NCBI RefSeq assembly: GCF_008327685.1
Contig: NZ_BDDE01000012.1
Location: forward strand, 124,001 to 188,000
DNA: 64,000 nt
Direction of reading: 5' to 3'
Source: Actinomadura sp. K4S16
GTDB lineage: Bacteria; Actinomycetota; Actinomycetes; Streptosporangiales; Streptosporangiaceae
Part shown: in pieces, positions 33,954 through 43,808 of the stretch
Layout of the letters: every line of letters begins with the position of its first letter
Position numbering within the stretch: position 1 is the stretch's first letter
Translations under genes and position numbers: made by a program
The notes under the pieces: model-generated
The model's input: the letters and a program-made list of their open reading frames with translations, nothing else
Database searches by the model: none
What the model was told of the DNA's origin: nothing

Positions 33954-35546
33954 CTACGGGGTCGGGAGCGGGCGCTCCAGCGCGGAGAGGCTCAGCAGGA
34001 CGAGCGACGCCGTCCAGCCCAGGGGCGCCGGGCCCGCGGGCTTGCCGGTCGCACCGACCTTCTCCGGCAGGACGCCCATGGACGTGCGGTGCGCGGAGAG
34101 CCAGCCGAGCCGGTCGTGGGCCTCGCCCGTCCGGCCCGACGCGGCCGCGCTCAGCCCGAACAGCGCGGTCTCAGGCGTCCAGGCGACGGCGGGGTCGCCG
34201 GACCACCGCTCGCCCGGCAGGACGCCCCCGTTCGGCAGCGCCTGCTTGCGCGCGGCGTCCGCGACCGCGGCGGTCACGCCCGCGTCGGCCGGCGCGAACG
34301 GCGGCGCGATGAACGTCACCGAGGTGTCCATCAGCCCGCCGGGGACGGGTGAGCGCGGGTAGCCGTAGGGGGCGAACTGCCGGGCCACCGCGTCCGATAC
34401 CCGCTGCGCGGCGTGCCGCCACTGCGCCGCCCTCTCGCCGTCGCCGCGCATCCGCGCGAGGTCGGTCGCCGCGCGCAGCCCGGCCAGCACCGGGCCGACC
34501 ACGCCGAGCGTCGGGCGGCGCGGGTCCTGCTCGTGCCGGTGGCCGCGCTCCCAGTAGTCGGACGAGGCGGGCGGGAGGCCCTCGGCGTCCAGGGAGCGCG
34601 CCAGGTGGTCGGCGGCGCGCCGCACCATCGGCCACAGCACGGGCAGCTCGTCCTGGTCGGCGGCCTGGACGCGGTAGAACCACGTCGACCACAGCACCCA
34701 GCCGAGCGAGTCGAGTTGCGGGGCCCGCCCGTCCGCGACGGCCGTGCCGTCGGGGTTGTACCGCGCGGCCCACATCCCGTCGTCGTGCTGCGCGCGGGCG
34801 AGGAAGCGCAGGATGCGGCGCGCCTCGGACGGATGCCCGGTCGCGGCGAACGCGGCGACGGCGAACGCGGAGTCGCGGGGCCAGCAGTACCGCCACTTCG
34901 AGTACCAGGACGCCAGGGATGCGCCGTTCGAGCGGGTGAGGAGCCGGAGGTCGAGCAGGGCGCGCGTCGCCATGTCGCGGTAGGCGCCCCCCTGGCCGCC
35001 TTCCGGGACGGTGCCCTGCGCCAGCCAGGCGCTGTCGGACCGGACCGCTCGGGCCACCCGCGGGTCGGAGGCGTCCACGGTGATCGGCGCCTCGCCGCCG
35101 GACGGGACGAGCCGGATCCGGCCGTCCGCGAGCCTGACCACCGAGCTGCCCGGCAGGTAGGAGGCCCCCTCGGCCTGGTCGGGGGACAGCGGGACGCCCG
35201 CGAACGGCCATCCGCCGCCGCCGACGAGCCCGGGGCTCGCCCAGCCGGGGTCGGGCGGCTCGGGGACGGTGGCCCCGCCGGTCGCCACGAGGGCCGCCAC
35301 GATGAGCAGGCCCGCGGTGCGCCGAACCTTGCGGACCCCCGAGCCGCCGCGCTTCGAGATTCGTCCGCGCGGCACGATCCGCCTGCGCGACGCGGTGGGC
35401 CCGCCCGCGGGCGGAGGCACGGTCGGCGATGCGGATGACGACGCAGATGGCGATGCGGATGGCTGCGCCGACGGCGGTGCGGACATGGCGGACGTGATGG
35501 GGACCGGTGCCGCGATGGACGTGTCCCGTTCCTCCGCCATTGCCAT
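33954..35546 (-). CDS. Glycoside hydrolase family 15-like protein, membrane anchored
   Basis: A 530-residue protein. Residues 1-75 are Ser/Pro/Ala-rich and cytoplasmic, about 76-93 form one membrane segment (AGLLIVAALVATGGA), and the rest is extracellular. At about 210-235 KWRYCWPRDSAFAVAAF matches the GH15 glucoamylase/trehalase catalytic-domain motif, followed by alpha/alpha-barrel helices (HDDGMWAARYNPDG; LGWVLWSTWFYR). Substrates in the family are alpha-glucans and trehalose; none can be assigned here. The ATG at 35546 has GGGGGCG upstream. It stands alone beside the TCA cluster. Confidence 0.8.
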   Translation of the reverse strand: MAMAEERDTSIAAPVPITSAMSAPPSAQPSASPSASSSASPTVPPPAGGPTASRRRIVPRGRISKRGGSGVRKVRRTAGLLIVAALVATGGATVPEPPDPGWASPGLVGGGGWPFAGVPLSPDQAEGASYLPGSSVVRLADGRIRLVPSGGEAPITVDASDPRVARAVRSDSAWLAQGTVPEGGQGGAYRDMATRALLDLRLLTRSNGASLASWYSKWRYCWPRDSAFAVAAFAATGHPSEARRILRFLARAQHDDGMWAARYNPDGTAVADGRAPQLDSLGWVLWSTWFYRVQAADQDELPVLWPMVRRAADHLARSLDAEGLPPASSDYWERGHRHEQDPRRPTLGVVGPVLAGLRAATDLARMRGDGERAAQWRHAAQRVSDAVARQFAPYGYPRSPVPGGLMDTSVTFIAPPFAPADAGVTAAVADAARKQALPNGGVLPGERWSGDPAVAWTPETALFGLSAAASGRTGEAHDRLGWLSAHRTSMGVLPEKVGATGKPAGPAPLGWTASLVLLSLSALERPLPTP

Positions 35547-35848
35547 GCGTTCGCCCCCTGTCCGCCTGGCCGTCTCGCCGAATTAGTACATCAAACTACG
35601 TCAATCGGTTCATCCTCCTCACGGGCCACTCGTGCCCTGCCTTGAGGATGAGCACACCTCCCGCCCGGTGAGCCGTCACGCCAAGGGGAAGTCTCGGTGA
35701 CTTATGTGACCCGGCGGCGTCACCATGAAGACGGGTTGACTAGGCTGCATCGACGGAGCGGACCGCAGAGTGCCGGCCGCACGGACACCCGTGTAACCCC
35801 CACTCGTGTGGTCGCACATTCGGCTGTCGATCCGTAAAAGGACGCCTC
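35547..35848. promoter_or_regulatory. 302-bp divergent region, promoter of sucCD
   Basis: It carries GGTGAC (35696-35701) facing GTCACC near 35720 as an inverted repeat, and TTGACT at 35736 as a possible -35 element. AT-rich sequence near 35580-35620 may hold the promoter of the GH15-like gene. No RNA motif was recognised. Confidence 0.4.
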
Positions 35849-37051
35849 GTGGACCTGTTCGAACATCAGGCGAAGGAACTCTTCGCCGAGTACGGGGTAC
35901 CGGTGCCCACCGGCAAGGTCGCCCATACTCCCCAGGAAGCCCGGGCCATCGCGGCGGAGCTGTTCGCCGTGGGGAGCTCGAAGGTCGTCGTCAAGGCCCA
36001 GGTGAAGACCGGGGGCCGCGGCAAGGCCGGCGGCGTGAAGCTGGCCGACTCCGCCGACGAGGCCGAGCAGCTCGCCACCCAGATCCTCGGCATGGACATC
36101 AAGGGCCACACGGTCCACAAGGTCCTGGTCGAGGAGGGCAGCGCGATCGCGCAGGAGTACTACTTCTCGTTCCTGCTCGACCGCGCCAACCGGACCTTCC
36201 TCTCCATCTGCTCCGTCGAGGGCGGCGTGGAGATCGAGGAGGTGCCGCACGACCGGCTGGCGATGGTGCCGGTCTCCCCGCTGGAGGGCATCGACCGCGC
36301 CAAGGCCCGCGAGATCGCGGAGCAGGGCCGCCTCCCGCAGGAGGCCCTCGACGGCGCCGCCGAGCTGATCGAGCGGCTGTGGGCCGTGTTCACCGACGAG
36401 GACGCCTCCCTCGTCGAGGTGAACCCGATGATCCTCACCGCCGACGGCCAGGTGAAGGCCCTCGACGGCAAGGTCTCCCTGGACGACAACGCCTCGTTCC
36501 GCCAGGACGACCACGAGAAGCTCGAGGACAAGGCCGCGGCCGACCCCCTGGAGGCGGCGGCCAAGGCCAAGGACCTCAACTACGTCAAGCTGGACGGCAG
36601 CGTCGGCATCATCGGCAACGGCGCCGGCCTGGTCATGTCCACCCTCGACGTGGTCGCCTACGCCGGTGAGGGGATGAAGGGGGCAGGGGAGGTGGGCGGG
36701 GGCCAGAAGCCCGCGAACTTCCTCGACATCGGCGGCGGCGCGTCCGCCGAGGTGATGGCGAACGGGCTGGAGATCGTCCTGTCCGACGCCGACGTCAAGT
36801 CCGTCTTCGTCAACGTCTTCGGCGGCATCACCGCCTGCGACGCCGTCGCCAACGGCATCGTCTCGGCCTACAAGCTCCTGGCCGACCGCGGCGAGGCCGT
36901 CGACCGCCCCCTCGTCGTCCGGCTGGACGGCAACAACGCCGAACTCGGGCGCAAGATCCTCACCGACGCGGCGCTGCCCGGCGTCCAGCAGGTCGACACC
37001 ATGGACGACGCGGCCAAGCGCGCCGCCGAACTCGCAGCGGCAGGTGCATGA
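35849..37051 (+). CDS. sucC: Succinyl-CoA synthetase, beta subunit
   Basis: A 400-residue protein with an N-terminal ATP-grasp domain ([37 protein letters not shown]) and a C-terminal ligase domain ([18 protein letters not shown]). With SucD it converts succinyl-CoA to succinate with formation of ATP or GTP in the TCA cycle. Start GTG 35849, after AAAAGGA. Residues around 270-290 carry a Gly-rich [12 protein letters not shown] insertion before NFLDIGGG. Its stop overlaps or abuts the sucD start. Confidence 0.96.
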   Translation: MDLFEHQAKELFAEYGVPVPTGKVAHTPQEARAIAAELFAVGSSKVVVKAQVKTGGRGKAGGVKLADSADEAEQLATQILGMDIKGHTVHKVLVEEGSAIAQEYYFSFLLDRANRTFLSICSVEGGVEIEEVPHDRLAMVPVSPLEGIDRAKAREIAEQGRLPQEALDGAAELIERLWAVFTDEDASLVEVNPMILTADGQVKALDGKVSLDDNASFRQDDHEKLEDKAAADPLEAAAKAKDLNYVKLDGSVGIIGNGAGLVMSTLDVVAYAGEGMKGAGEVGGGQKPANFLDIGGGASAEVMANGLEIVLSDADVKSVFVNVFGGITACDAVANGIVSAYKLLADRGEAVDRPLVVRLDGNNAELGRKILTDAALPGVQQVDTMDDAAKRAAELAAAGA

Positions 37052-37941
37052 CAATGGCCATCTGGCTCACCGAGAACAGCAAGATCATCGTCCAGGGCAT
37101 CACGGGCTCCGAGGGCACCAAGCACGGCCGCCGCATGCTCGCGTCCGGCGCCCAGGTCGTCGGCGGCGTGAACGCCCGCAAGGCCGGCCAGACGGTCGAC
37201 TTCGACGGCACGACCCTCCCGGTGTTCGGCACCGTCAAGGAGGCCATGCAGGAGACCGGCGCGGACGTCTCCGTCGTCTTCGTCCCGCCGAAGTTCACCA
37301 AGGACGCCGTGGTCGAGGCGATCGACGCCGAGATCCCGCTCTGCGTCGTCATCACCGAGGGCATCCCGGTGCACGACACCGCCTACTTCTGGGCTTACGC
37401 CGAGTCCAAGGGAAACAAGACCCGCATCATCGGGCCGAACTGCCCCGGCATCGCGTCCCCCGGCAAGTCGAACGCCGGCATCATCCCGGCCGACATCACC
37501 ACGCCCGGCCGCATCGGCCTCGTGTCCAAGTCGGGCACGCTGACCTACCAGATGATGTACGAGCTGCGCGACATCGGCTTCTCCACCTGCGTCGGCATCG
37601 GCGGCGACCCCGTCATCGGGACCACCCACATCGACGCGCTCCAGGCCTTCCAGGACGACCCGGAGACCGACGCCATCGTGATGATCGGTGAGATCGGGGG
37701 CGACGCCGAGGAGCGCGCCGCCGCCTACATCGAGCAGCACGTGACCAAGCCGGTCGTCGGCTACGTCGCCGGGTTCACCGCCCCCGAGGGCAAGACCATG
37801 GGCCACGCCGGCGCCATCGTGTCCGGCTCCGCCGGCACCGCGCAGGCGAAGAAGGAGGCCCTGGAGAAGGTCGGCGTCCGGGTCGGCAAGACCCCGAGCG
37901 AGACCGCCGTCCTCATGCGGGAGATCATGCAGAAGCTCTGA
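37048..37941 (+). CDS. sucD: Succinyl-CoA synthetase, alpha subunit
   Basis: A 295-297 residue protein. Family start [21 protein letters not shown], CoA-binding Rossmann domain, GPNCPG (about 130) and the phospho-histidine loop [14 protein letters not shown] (His at about 252). The start 37048 overlaps the sucC stop as ATGACAATGG; ATG 37054 gives the family-typical N-terminus and is at least as likely. Translational coupling to sucC is evident, and a strong hairpin follows the stop. Confidence 0.96.
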   Translation: MTMAIWLTENSKIIVQGITGSEGTKHGRRMLASGAQVVGGVNARKAGQTVDFDGTTLPVFGTVKEAMQETGADVSVVFVPPKFTKDAVVEAIDAEIPLCVVITEGIPVHDTAYFWAYAESKGNKTRIIGPNCPGIASPGKSNAGIIPADITTPGRIGLVSKSGTLTYQMMYELRDIGFSTCVGIGGDPVIGTTHIDALQAFQDDPETDAIVMIGEIGGDAEERAAAYIEQHVTKPVVGYVAGFTAPEGKTMGHAGAIVSGSAGTAQAKKEALEKVGVRVGKTPSETAVLMREIMQKL

Positions 37942-37973
37942 CCCCGGGACCAGGCTGAGAACGCCGGACCATC

Positions 37974-38013
37974 CGAAAGACGCCCGAGCCGCCCGCGGCC
38001 CGGGCGTCTTTCG
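37974..38013 (+). terminator. Terminator of sucCD
   Basis: CGAAAGACGCCCG (37974-37986) and CGGGCGTCTTTCG (38001-38013) form a perfect 13-bp stem around a GC-rich loop, followed by TTTCG. Confidence 0.88.
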
Positions 38014-38115
38014 CGTCCCGGCGCGCGGAGGCGCGCTGGGACGGGGCGTGATGACAAAGGCGACACGCCGGGCGGGCGGCCCTTGCGGGGACGGGGGCGG
38101 TGCCAGCATGGACCG

Positions 38116-40122
38116 GTGAGCGACAAGACCCCCGGGCAGCGTGCGAAGCGGGAGCCGTCGAAGGCCGCGTCTCCGAAGGCCGCGTCTCCGAAGGCGGTGC
38201 CTTCCAAGGCGGCGCCCTCGAAGGCCGCGCCGGAGAGCGGAGCGGGGCGGGCCGCCGGGCCGCCGCGCGCGGACTCCGGACGCGGCCGGTCCGCGGTCGC
38301 CGCCCCCGCCAGGCCGCTGTACGTGACGGGCCTCGTGGCGGCGCTGTGGTGCATCGGCATCGGGCTCGCCGTGCTCATGACGATCACGCTGATCGGCTGG
38401 ATCGCCGCGCCGAAGACCGCGCTCGGCCACGGCATGGCCGGGGTGTTCCGGACGGCCGTGAACTTCTGGCTGGTCTCGCACCACGCGGGCTTCTCGTACG
38501 GGCAGGGACGGTTCGGGCTCCTTCCGCTCGGCGTGCTCGTCCTGCCCGGGGTGCTGCTGTACCGGGGCGGCGGCTGGATGATCCGGGTGACCGGGCTGCC
38601 GCACCGGCAGCGGATCGCGGTCGTGCAGGTGGCGGTCGCGCTGGCCGCGCCGTACGCGGCGCTGGCCGGGCTGCTCGCGCTCGCGGCGTCGACCAAGGAG
38701 GTCAGGCCGTCGGCGTGGCAGGCGCTCGTCGGATGCTTCCTCGTCGCCGTCACCGCGGGCGGGCTCGGGGCGGCGCGGGCGGTCGTGGCGGCGGAGGCCC
38801 AGGGGCGGCGGGTCCGCTCCGGGCTGGGCGCGCTGCTGCGGCTGCTGCCCGACCGGCCGCGGTCCCTGGTGATCGGCGTGGCGGGGTCGCTGAGCGTGCT
38901 GCTCGCGTCGGGCGCGCTGCTCGTGGCCGGGTCCCTCGCCACGCACATGTCGGACGCCGACGACCTCTACGACATGCTCGCCCCCGGTGTCGTCGGCGGC
39001 GTCCTGCTGCTGCTGATCGAGCTCGCCTTCCTGCCGAACGCGGCGATCTGGGGCATGGCGTACGCGGTCGGGCCCGGGTTCTCCGTCGGCGCCGGGACGA
39101 GCGTCTCCCCGACCGGGGTGTTCCTGGACGCCGTGCCCGCGTTCCCGCCGCTCGCGGCCCTGCCCCAGCCGGGCCCGGCGCCCGCGATCTCGCTGCTCGC
39201 GCTGGCGGCGCCGTTCGTCGCGGGCGCGGTGGGCGGCGTCCTGACGATCCGGTCGCTGCCGAGCCCGGTGTCGGAGGGCGCGCCGCTGTGGGGGTTCGTG
39301 TCCGGCGCCCTGACCGGGGCCGTCGCGGCGCTGCTGAGCGCGCTGGCGGGAGGTCCGCTGGGCGGCGGGCGGATGGCGACCGTGGGCCCGTCCGCCTGGC
39401 AGGTCGGGCTGATGGCCGCCCTCGAGGTGGGGATCTCGGCCGCGATCGCCGCGTGGGTGGCGAACTGGATGGTGCTGCGGCGCCCGGCGCGCGCCCCGTC
39501 CAAGAAAACGAAGTCCCGGAAGGCGAGAACAGGGAAGGCGAGAACAGGGAAGGCGGGGGCTGAGGCGGCAGGGGCTGAGCCAGGGCCTGGGAGGCGGGCG
39601 TCCAAGAAGGCCTCCGCGGCGATGCCGGCTTCCGGGACGGGCGCGCCGAAGAAGCCGGCCAAGCAGAAGAAGCCTGCCAAGCCCAAGAAGCAGGCGCGGG
39701 GGGTGCCGGAGCCGGTCGTTCCGCTGTCCGCGCCCGTCCCCGGGGACTACGACCTGCACGCGGAGAGTCCGCCCAGGCCGGGGCCGAGGGCGCCGCACGC
39801 ACCGGACCCGCTGGAGTTCGAGGAGGCCGAGCCCGTCCTCGCGCCCCGGCGCTCCCGCCGCCGGCCCGAGCCCCTGCCCGACCTCATCGAGGACGTCCCC
39901 CCGCCGCCGGGCGACGGCACGGTCGTCGTCGAGGGGCATCTGGCGGACGAGCCCGACGAGCCCGACGAGCCCGGCGCGCGGGACGGCCTCGGCGGACACG
40001 AGGAGCCGGAGCCCGCGGAGAGGCGGCGCCCAGTCCCGCCGCCCCGCGAGGACTCCGGCCGCACCGAGAACCGGGGCGGCGCCATCTACGTCCTGCGCGA
40101 CGAGACCGACCAGGACGGCTGA
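38116..40122 (+). CDS. Multi-pass membrane protein (DUF6350-like) with long basic/acidic tail
   Basis: A 668-residue protein. Residues 1-65 are Lys/Ala/Ser/Pro repeats (SKAASPKAASPKA, a 15-bp DNA unit). About 75-480 contain some nine to ten hydrophobic segments (LYVTGLVAALWCIGIGLAVL at the start). The last 180 residues are a Lys/Ala then Pro/Glu/Asp-rich cytoplasmic tail. The position between sucD and purN is the conserved actinobacterial site of the DUF6350 family, whose function is unknown. Start GTG 38116. The upstream open frame overlaps the promoter. Confidence 0.78.
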   Translation: MSDKTPGQRAKREPSKAASPKAASPKAVPSKAAPSKAAPESGAGRAAGPPRADSGRGRSAVAAPARPLYVTGLVAALWCIGIGLAVLMTITLIGWIAAPKTALGHGMAGVFRTAVNFWLVSHHAGFSYGQGRFGLLPLGVLVLPGVLLYRGGGWMIRVTGLPHRQRIAVVQVAVALAAPYAALAGLLALAASTKEVRPSAWQALVGCFLVAVTAGGLGAARAVVAAEAQGRRVRSGLGALLRLLPDRPRSLVIGVAGSLSVLLASGALLVAGSLATHMSDADDLYDMLAPGVVGGVLLLLIELAFLPNAAIWGMAYAVGPGFSVGAGTSVSPTGVFLDAVPAFPPLAALPQPGPAPAISLLALAAPFVAGAVGGVLTIRSLPSPVSEGAPLWGFVSGALTGAVAALLSALAGGPLGGGRMATVGPSAWQVGLMAALEVGISAAIAAWVANWMVLRRPARAPSKKTKSRKARTGKARTGKAGAEAAGAEPGPGRRASKKASAAMPASGTGAPKKPAKQKKPAKPKKQARGVPEPVVPLSAPVPGDYDLHAESPPRPGPRAPHAPDPLEFEEAEPVLAPRRSRRRPEPLPDLIEDVPPPPGDGTVVVEGHLADEPDEPDEPGARDGLGGHEEPEPAERRRPVPPPREDSGRTENRGGAIYVLRDETDQDG

Positions 40123-40139
40123 CCCGACTCTGGATCCTC

Positions 40140-40222
40140 AGAGCGGGCGATTCCGAGGGGCCGGGTCAGCGGGGGCTGGGCAAGCGGGGCGGGGTCAGCG
40201 AGGCCGGGTCAGCGAGGCCGGG
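40140..40222. repeat. 14-bp stop-containing tail repeats
   Basis: On the minus strand TGACCCGGCCTCGC is repeated head to tail immediately after the stop of the small membrane-protein gene, beginning with that TGA itself; older variants continue to about 40145. It is also downstream of the DUF6350-like gene, so the two genes converge on it. Confidence 0.88.
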
Positions 40223-40696
40223 TCAGAGGAGGTCGCCGTACTTGTCCATGCTGCCGGCGGGCAGGTCGAGCTTCTCCTCGATCCTGGGGTAGTACTTCTC
40301 GCGGCACGCCTGCTTGTCGGTGGTGGTGTTGGACGCGCTGACGCAGCTCTGGTAGCCGCTCAGCTCCGTCCACAGGAACGCCGTGAGGGAGACCGACAGC
40401 AGCGAGAACGCCAGCCCGAGCGACCCGAGCACGATGCCGGGGACGGCGCCGGGGGCGGGGGACTGCGTGCGGCGCGCGTTCCGGCGGGCCTTGATGCCGA
40501 CGACGAGTGCGGCGACGCCGAGCACCAGGCCGAGCGGGTAGAAGAAGAACGCGGTCAGCAGGGCGACGCCGCCGAGCCACAGGGCCCGCCAGCCGGTGCC
40601 CCGCCCGCCCTCCCGCGGTCCCGCGGGCGGCTGCCCCCCGGGTCGCGCCTCCGGGCGGTCTTCGGGCTGGGCCGGACGGTCCGGCTGCTCGCTCAC
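40223..40696 (-). CDS. Small two-helix membrane protein (DUF4190-like)
   Basis: A 157-residue protein with a Pro/Gly/Arg-rich cytoplasmic N-terminus (1-43), two hydrophobic segments (about 47-72 and 92-117) and an extracellular C-terminal part with two cysteines (SCVSASNTTTDKQACREKYY) that could form a disulfide. The shape resembles DUF4190-type proteins of unknown function. GTG 40696 has GGAGGAGAAGAAC directly upstream; the frame extends further through a promoter-proximal repeat but not as protein. Its stop is the first unit of a 14-bp tail repeat. Confidence 0.7.
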   Translation of the reverse strand: MSEQPDRPAQPEDRPEARPGGQPPAGPREGGRGTGWRALWLGGVALLTAFFFYPLGLVLGVAALVVGIKARRNARRTQSPAPGAVPGIVLGSLGLAFSLLSVSLTAFLWTELSGYQSCVSASNTTTDKQACREKYYPRIEEKLDLPAGSMDKYGDLL

Positions 40697-40744
40697 GTTC
40701 TTCTCCTCCTGGCCCGTGCGCATGTCGATTCCCTGCGGTCTGCC

Positions 40745-40870
40745 GTGCGGTCCGGGTCCGTACGGTCTGGGTTCGTGCGGTCCCGGTTCGTGCGGTCCGG
40801 GTTCGTGCGGTCCCGGTTCGTATGGTCCGGGTTCGTGTCGTCTTGTGTGGTCTGGTTCGTGCGGTCTGGG
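40745..40870. repeat. 14-bp tandem repeats in a divergent promoter region
   Basis: Eight or nine units of GTTCGTGCGGTCCG (tcccg/tccgg alternating) lie between the small membrane-protein gene and purN. Three units alternate exactly. As it occupies the shared upstream region, the array may influence expression of either gene. Confidence 0.88.
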
Positions 40871-40934
40871 GTGAAGCGGCGCCGACGTCGCCCGATAGGC
40901 TTCGTGGTGTCCCAGCAACGTCCACCGGGGAGTC

Positions 40935-41696
40935 ATGGTGTCCGCCCGGCTCGTCGTCCTCGTCTCCGGCGCGGGGACCAACCTACAAGCGCTGCTCGAC
41001 GCGTGCGCGGATCCAGCCTACGGGGCGAAAGTGGTGGCCGTGGGGGCGGACCGCCCCGATATCGGGGGAACCGAGCGCGCCGAACGCGCGGGTGTGCCCA
41101 CTTTCACCCTTCGCATACCGGATTTCACGTCCCGGGACGACTGGGACGCGGCGCTCGCCGAGGCGGTCGCGAAGCACGAGCCTGACCTCGTGGTGTCCGC
41201 CGGCTTCATGAAGATCCTCGGCCCGCACTTCCTGGCGCGCTTCGGCGGCCGGACGGTCAACACCCATCCCGCGCTGCTGCCGTCGTTCCCCGGCGCGCAC
41301 GCCGTACGGGACGCCCTGGCGTACGGGGTGAAGGTCACGGGCTGTACGGTTCACTTCGTCGACGAAGGCGTGGACACCGGACCCGTCATCGCCCAGGAGA
41401 CCGTTCCCGTGGGCTGGCATGACGACGAAGACTCCCTGCACGAGCGGATCAAGCAGGTGGAGCGCCGCCTCCTCGTCGACGTCGTCGGACGGCTGGCCCG
41501 CGACGGATGGACCGCGCGGGGCAGGCGGGTCTCGATGAAGTGCAGGACCTGCGGGGACGCGCCCGACGGCGCTTCGTCCGCCACTGCCTCGTCCGGCAGC
41601 GGTTCGTCCGGCAGCGGTTCGTCTGACAGCGGTTCGTCTGACAGGGGTTCGTCCGATCAAGAGGGGAGCTCGGCCGGTGAGTCGGGTGGCGATTAA
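40935..41696 (+). CDS. purN: Phosphoribosylglycinamide formyltransferase
   Basis: A 253-residue protein whose first about 205 residues match Pur[12 protein letters not shown] binds phosphate, and Asn109, His111 ([12 protein letters not shown]) and Asp147 (DEGVDTGPV) are the catalytic trio. It transfers formyl from 10-formyl-THF to GAR in purine synthesis. Family proteins end near residue 205; here a C-terminal extension includes [10 protein letters not shown] and then [18 protein letters not shown] repeats from a 15-bp DNA unit. The last 20 nt overlap the purH start. Confidence 0.95.
   Translation: MVSARLVVLVSGAGTNLQALLDACADPAYGAKVVAVGADRPDIGGTERAERAGVPTFTLRIPDFTSRDDWDAALAEAVAKHEPDLVVSAGFMKILGPHFLARFGGRTVNTHPALLPSFPGAHAVRDALAYGVKVTGCTVHFVDEGVDTGPVIAQETVPVGWHDDEDSLHERIKQVERRLLVDVVGRLARDGWTARGRRVSMKCRTCGDAPDGASSATASSGSGSSGSGSSDSGSSDRGSSDQEGSSAGESGGD
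41584..41660 (+). repeat. 15-bp in-frame tandem repeat at the purN 3' end
   Basis: Five units of GGTTCGTCCGGCAGC (later gacagc/gacagg) encode SSGSG. They lie upstream of the purH ribosome site and purH start codon, so the array lengthens purN without disturbing the gene junction. Confidence 0.9.
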
Positions 41697-43242
41697 GCGC
41701 GCGCTGATCAGCGTGTACGACAAGTCCGGGCTGGAGGAGCTGGCCCGCGGCCTGCACGAGGCGGGAGTGGAGATCGTCTCGACCGGGTCGACGGCGGGCC
41801 GGATCTCCGCGGCCGGCGTCCCGGTGATGAAGGTGGAGAAGCTCACCGGGTTCCCCGAGTGCCTGGACGGGCGGGTCAAGACCCTGCACCCGAAGGTGCA
41901 CGCGGGCCTGCTCGCCGACCGGCGCAAGGAGGACCACCTCCAGCAGCTCGACGACCTGGCCGTGGAGCCGTTCGACCTGGTGGTCGCGAACCTGTACCCG
42001 TTCGCCGACACGGTGGACTCGGGCGCGACGCCGGACGAGTGCGTCGAGCAGATCGACATCGGCGGCCCCACGATGGTCCGCGCCGCCGCGAAGAACCACG
42101 CGAGCGTCTCCGTCGTGGTGGACCCGTCCGGCTACGGAACGGTCCTGGACGCCGTGCGGGCCGGCGGTTTCACCCTGGACGAGCGCCGCCGCCTCGCCGC
42201 GCGGGCGTTCGCGCACACCGCGTCCTACGACGTGGCCGTGGCCTCCTGGTTCGCGAGCGCCTACGCGCCCGACGAGACCGCCGCCGAGACGCGGTGGCCC
42301 GACTTCCTCGGCGCCACGTGGGAGCGTTCGAACACCCTGCGGTACGGCGAGAACCCGCACCAGCGGGCCGCCCTGTACCGCTCGCCGGGCGAGACGGGCC
42401 TCGCGGGGGCCGAGCAGCTCTACGGCAAGGAGATGTCCTACAACAACTACGTCGACACCGACGCCGCGCGCCGCGCCGCCTACGACTTCACCGAGCCGTG
42501 CGTCGCGATCATCAAGCACGCCAACCCGTGCGGCATCGCGGTCGGCGCGGACATCGCCGAGGCGCACCGCAAGGCGCACGCCTGCGACCCGGTGTCCGCC
42601 TACGGCGGGGTGATCGCGGCGAACCGGCCCGTCACCGCGGACATGGCCCGCCAGGTCACCGAGAGCTTCGCCGAGGTACTGGTCGCCCCGTCCTTCGAGG
42701 ACGAGGCCGTGACCGTCCTCAAGGACCGGTTCAAGAACATCCGCCTGCTGGTCTGCCCGGACGCCCCTGTCGGCGACACCGAGTACCGGCGCATCGACGG
42801 CGGCATGCTGCTGCAGGGCGTCGACCGCGTGGACGCCGACGGCGACGACCCGTCCGCCTGGGAGCTGAAGACCGGCGCCGCCGCGGACGAGGCGACCCTG
42901 CGCGACCTGGTCTTCGCCTGGCGGGCCATCCGCTCGGTGAAGTCCAACGCGATCCTGCTGGCCGCGGACGGCGCCACCGTGGGCGTCGGCATGGGCCAGG
43001 TCAACCGGGTCGACTCCGCCAAGCTCGCCGTCGCGCGGGCCGGGCAGGAGCGCGCCGCGTCGTCCGTGGGCGCGTCCGACGCGTTCTTCCCCTTCCCGGA
43101 CGGCCTGGAGGTGCTGGCCGAGGCGGGCGTCCGCGCGATCGTCGAGCCGGGCGGGTCCGTCAACGACGACAAGGTGATCGCCGCGGCGGAGAAGGCGGGC
43201 ATCACCCTCTACTTCACCGGCGTCAGGCACTTCTTCCACTGA
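41677..43242 (+). CDS. purH: Bifunctional AICAR formyltransferase/IMP cyclohydrolase
   Basis: A 521-residue protein. The N-terminal MGS-like IMP cyclohydrolase domain (about 1-200) has STGSTAGRI and [21 protein letters not shown]; the C-terminal AICAR transformylase domain carries the catalytic KHANPCG (Lys280, His281). It makes IMP from AICAR using 10-formyl-THF. The start GTG 41677 lies inside purN (20-nt overlap) with GGGGAG 9 nt upstream, so the two are coupled. ZMP, its substrate, is the signal read by the riboswitch on folD about 1.3 kb downstream. Confidence 0.96.
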   Translation: MSRVAIKRALISVYDKSGLEELARGLHEAGVEIVSTGSTAGRISAAGVPVMKVEKLTGFPECLDGRVKTLHPKVHAGLLADRRKEDHLQQLDDLAVEPFDLVVANLYPFADTVDSGATPDECVEQIDIGGPTMVRAAAKNHASVSVVVDPSGYGTVLDAVRAGGFTLDERRRLAARAFAHTASYDVAVASWFASAYAPDETAAETRWPDFLGATWERSNTLRYGENPHQRAALYRSPGETGLAGAEQLYGKEMSYNNYVDTDAARRAAYDFTEPCVAIIKHANPCGIAVGADIAEAHRKAHACDPVSAYGGVIAANRPVTADMARQVTESFAEVLVAPSFEDEAVTVLKDRFKNIRLLVCPDAPVGDTEYRRIDGGMLLQGVDRVDADGDDPSAWELKTGAAADEATLRDLVFAWRAIRSVKSNAILLAADGATVGVGMGQVNRVDSAKLAVARAGQERAASSVGASDAFFPFPDGLEVLAEAGVRAIVEPGGSVNDDKVIAAAEKAGITLYFTGVRHFFH

Positions 43243-43289
43243 CGGCTCGCCAGGCGCGCCGCTCCTGCGGGCGCGCCGTCCTGCCGGAC

Positions 43290-43338
43290 GCGGGGGCGGC
43301 CCCCGGCTCGTGATCCACGGCCGGGGACCGCCCCCGCC
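43290..43338 (+). terminator. Putative purNH terminator
   Basis: Long GC-rich arms, GCGGGGGCGGCCCCCGGC and GCCGGGGACCGCCCCCGC, can pair around a short loop about 50 nt after the purH stop, with one mismatch. The rest of the 326-bp gap to the next gene (43243-43568) holds GC-rich palindromes (GGCGCGCC twice) and nothing recognisable as coding. Confidence 0.6.
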
Positions 43339-43568
43339 GGCATGTCCGAAGCCCTCTCGTCCCGCGCGGACGCGGGACGCCGTGCCCGGGGCTCCTCAGC
43401 GGCGGGTCAGCCCTGCGCCCGTGCCGTCGCGGTTCAACGAGGTTGTCCGTTTGTGACCTATTTTTCGGTGCGGGACCGCGCACCGGCGCCGGGCGGGTAG
43501 CCTCGGGCTGCCGCGCCCCCCTTGACCCTCCCTTGACCCCGGCGCGGGCGTTCCGTGTTGGAGGCGGG

Positions 43569-43745
43569 ATGGATTTCCTGATGTCCCTCATGCTCGGCGT
43601 CGTCTACCAGGCCGACTCGCTGCTGATGGAGTCCCGGCAGGTGATCGGGATCGTCGCCGCGTTCCTGGCCGCGGTGCTCGCCGCCCAGTTCGGCTGGCAC
43701 GGCACCGACCGCGTCATCGGCCGGCGCCAGCGCTCCGAGGACTGA
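43569..43745 (+). CDS. Small membrane protein, unrecognised
   Basis: A 58-residue protein with one clear hydrophobic helix (about 26-44, VIGIVAAFLAAVLAAQFGW) and a basic C-terminus. GGAGGCGGG directly precedes the ATG. It is not a member of a family that can be named; it lies between purH and a convergent GNAT gene. The frame continues upstream into GC-rich sequence but the ribosome site points to this ATG. Confidence 0.6.
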   Translation: MDFLMSLMLGVVYQADSLLMESRQVIGIVAAFLAAVLAAQFGWHGTDRVIGRRQRSED

Positions 43746-43808
43746 GCGCTCCGAGCCCTGACCGCTCGAAGGGCCGAGCATGTGCGGGGCGGCCGGGGCC
43801 GCGCGCCC

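Noticed and set aside
36868..39999. A 1043-codon minus-strand frame opposite sucC, sucD and the DUF6350-like gene
   Set aside because: High-GC codon bias leaves the antisense frame open; it overlaps three well-supported genes and its translation is Arg/Pro/Gly-rich.
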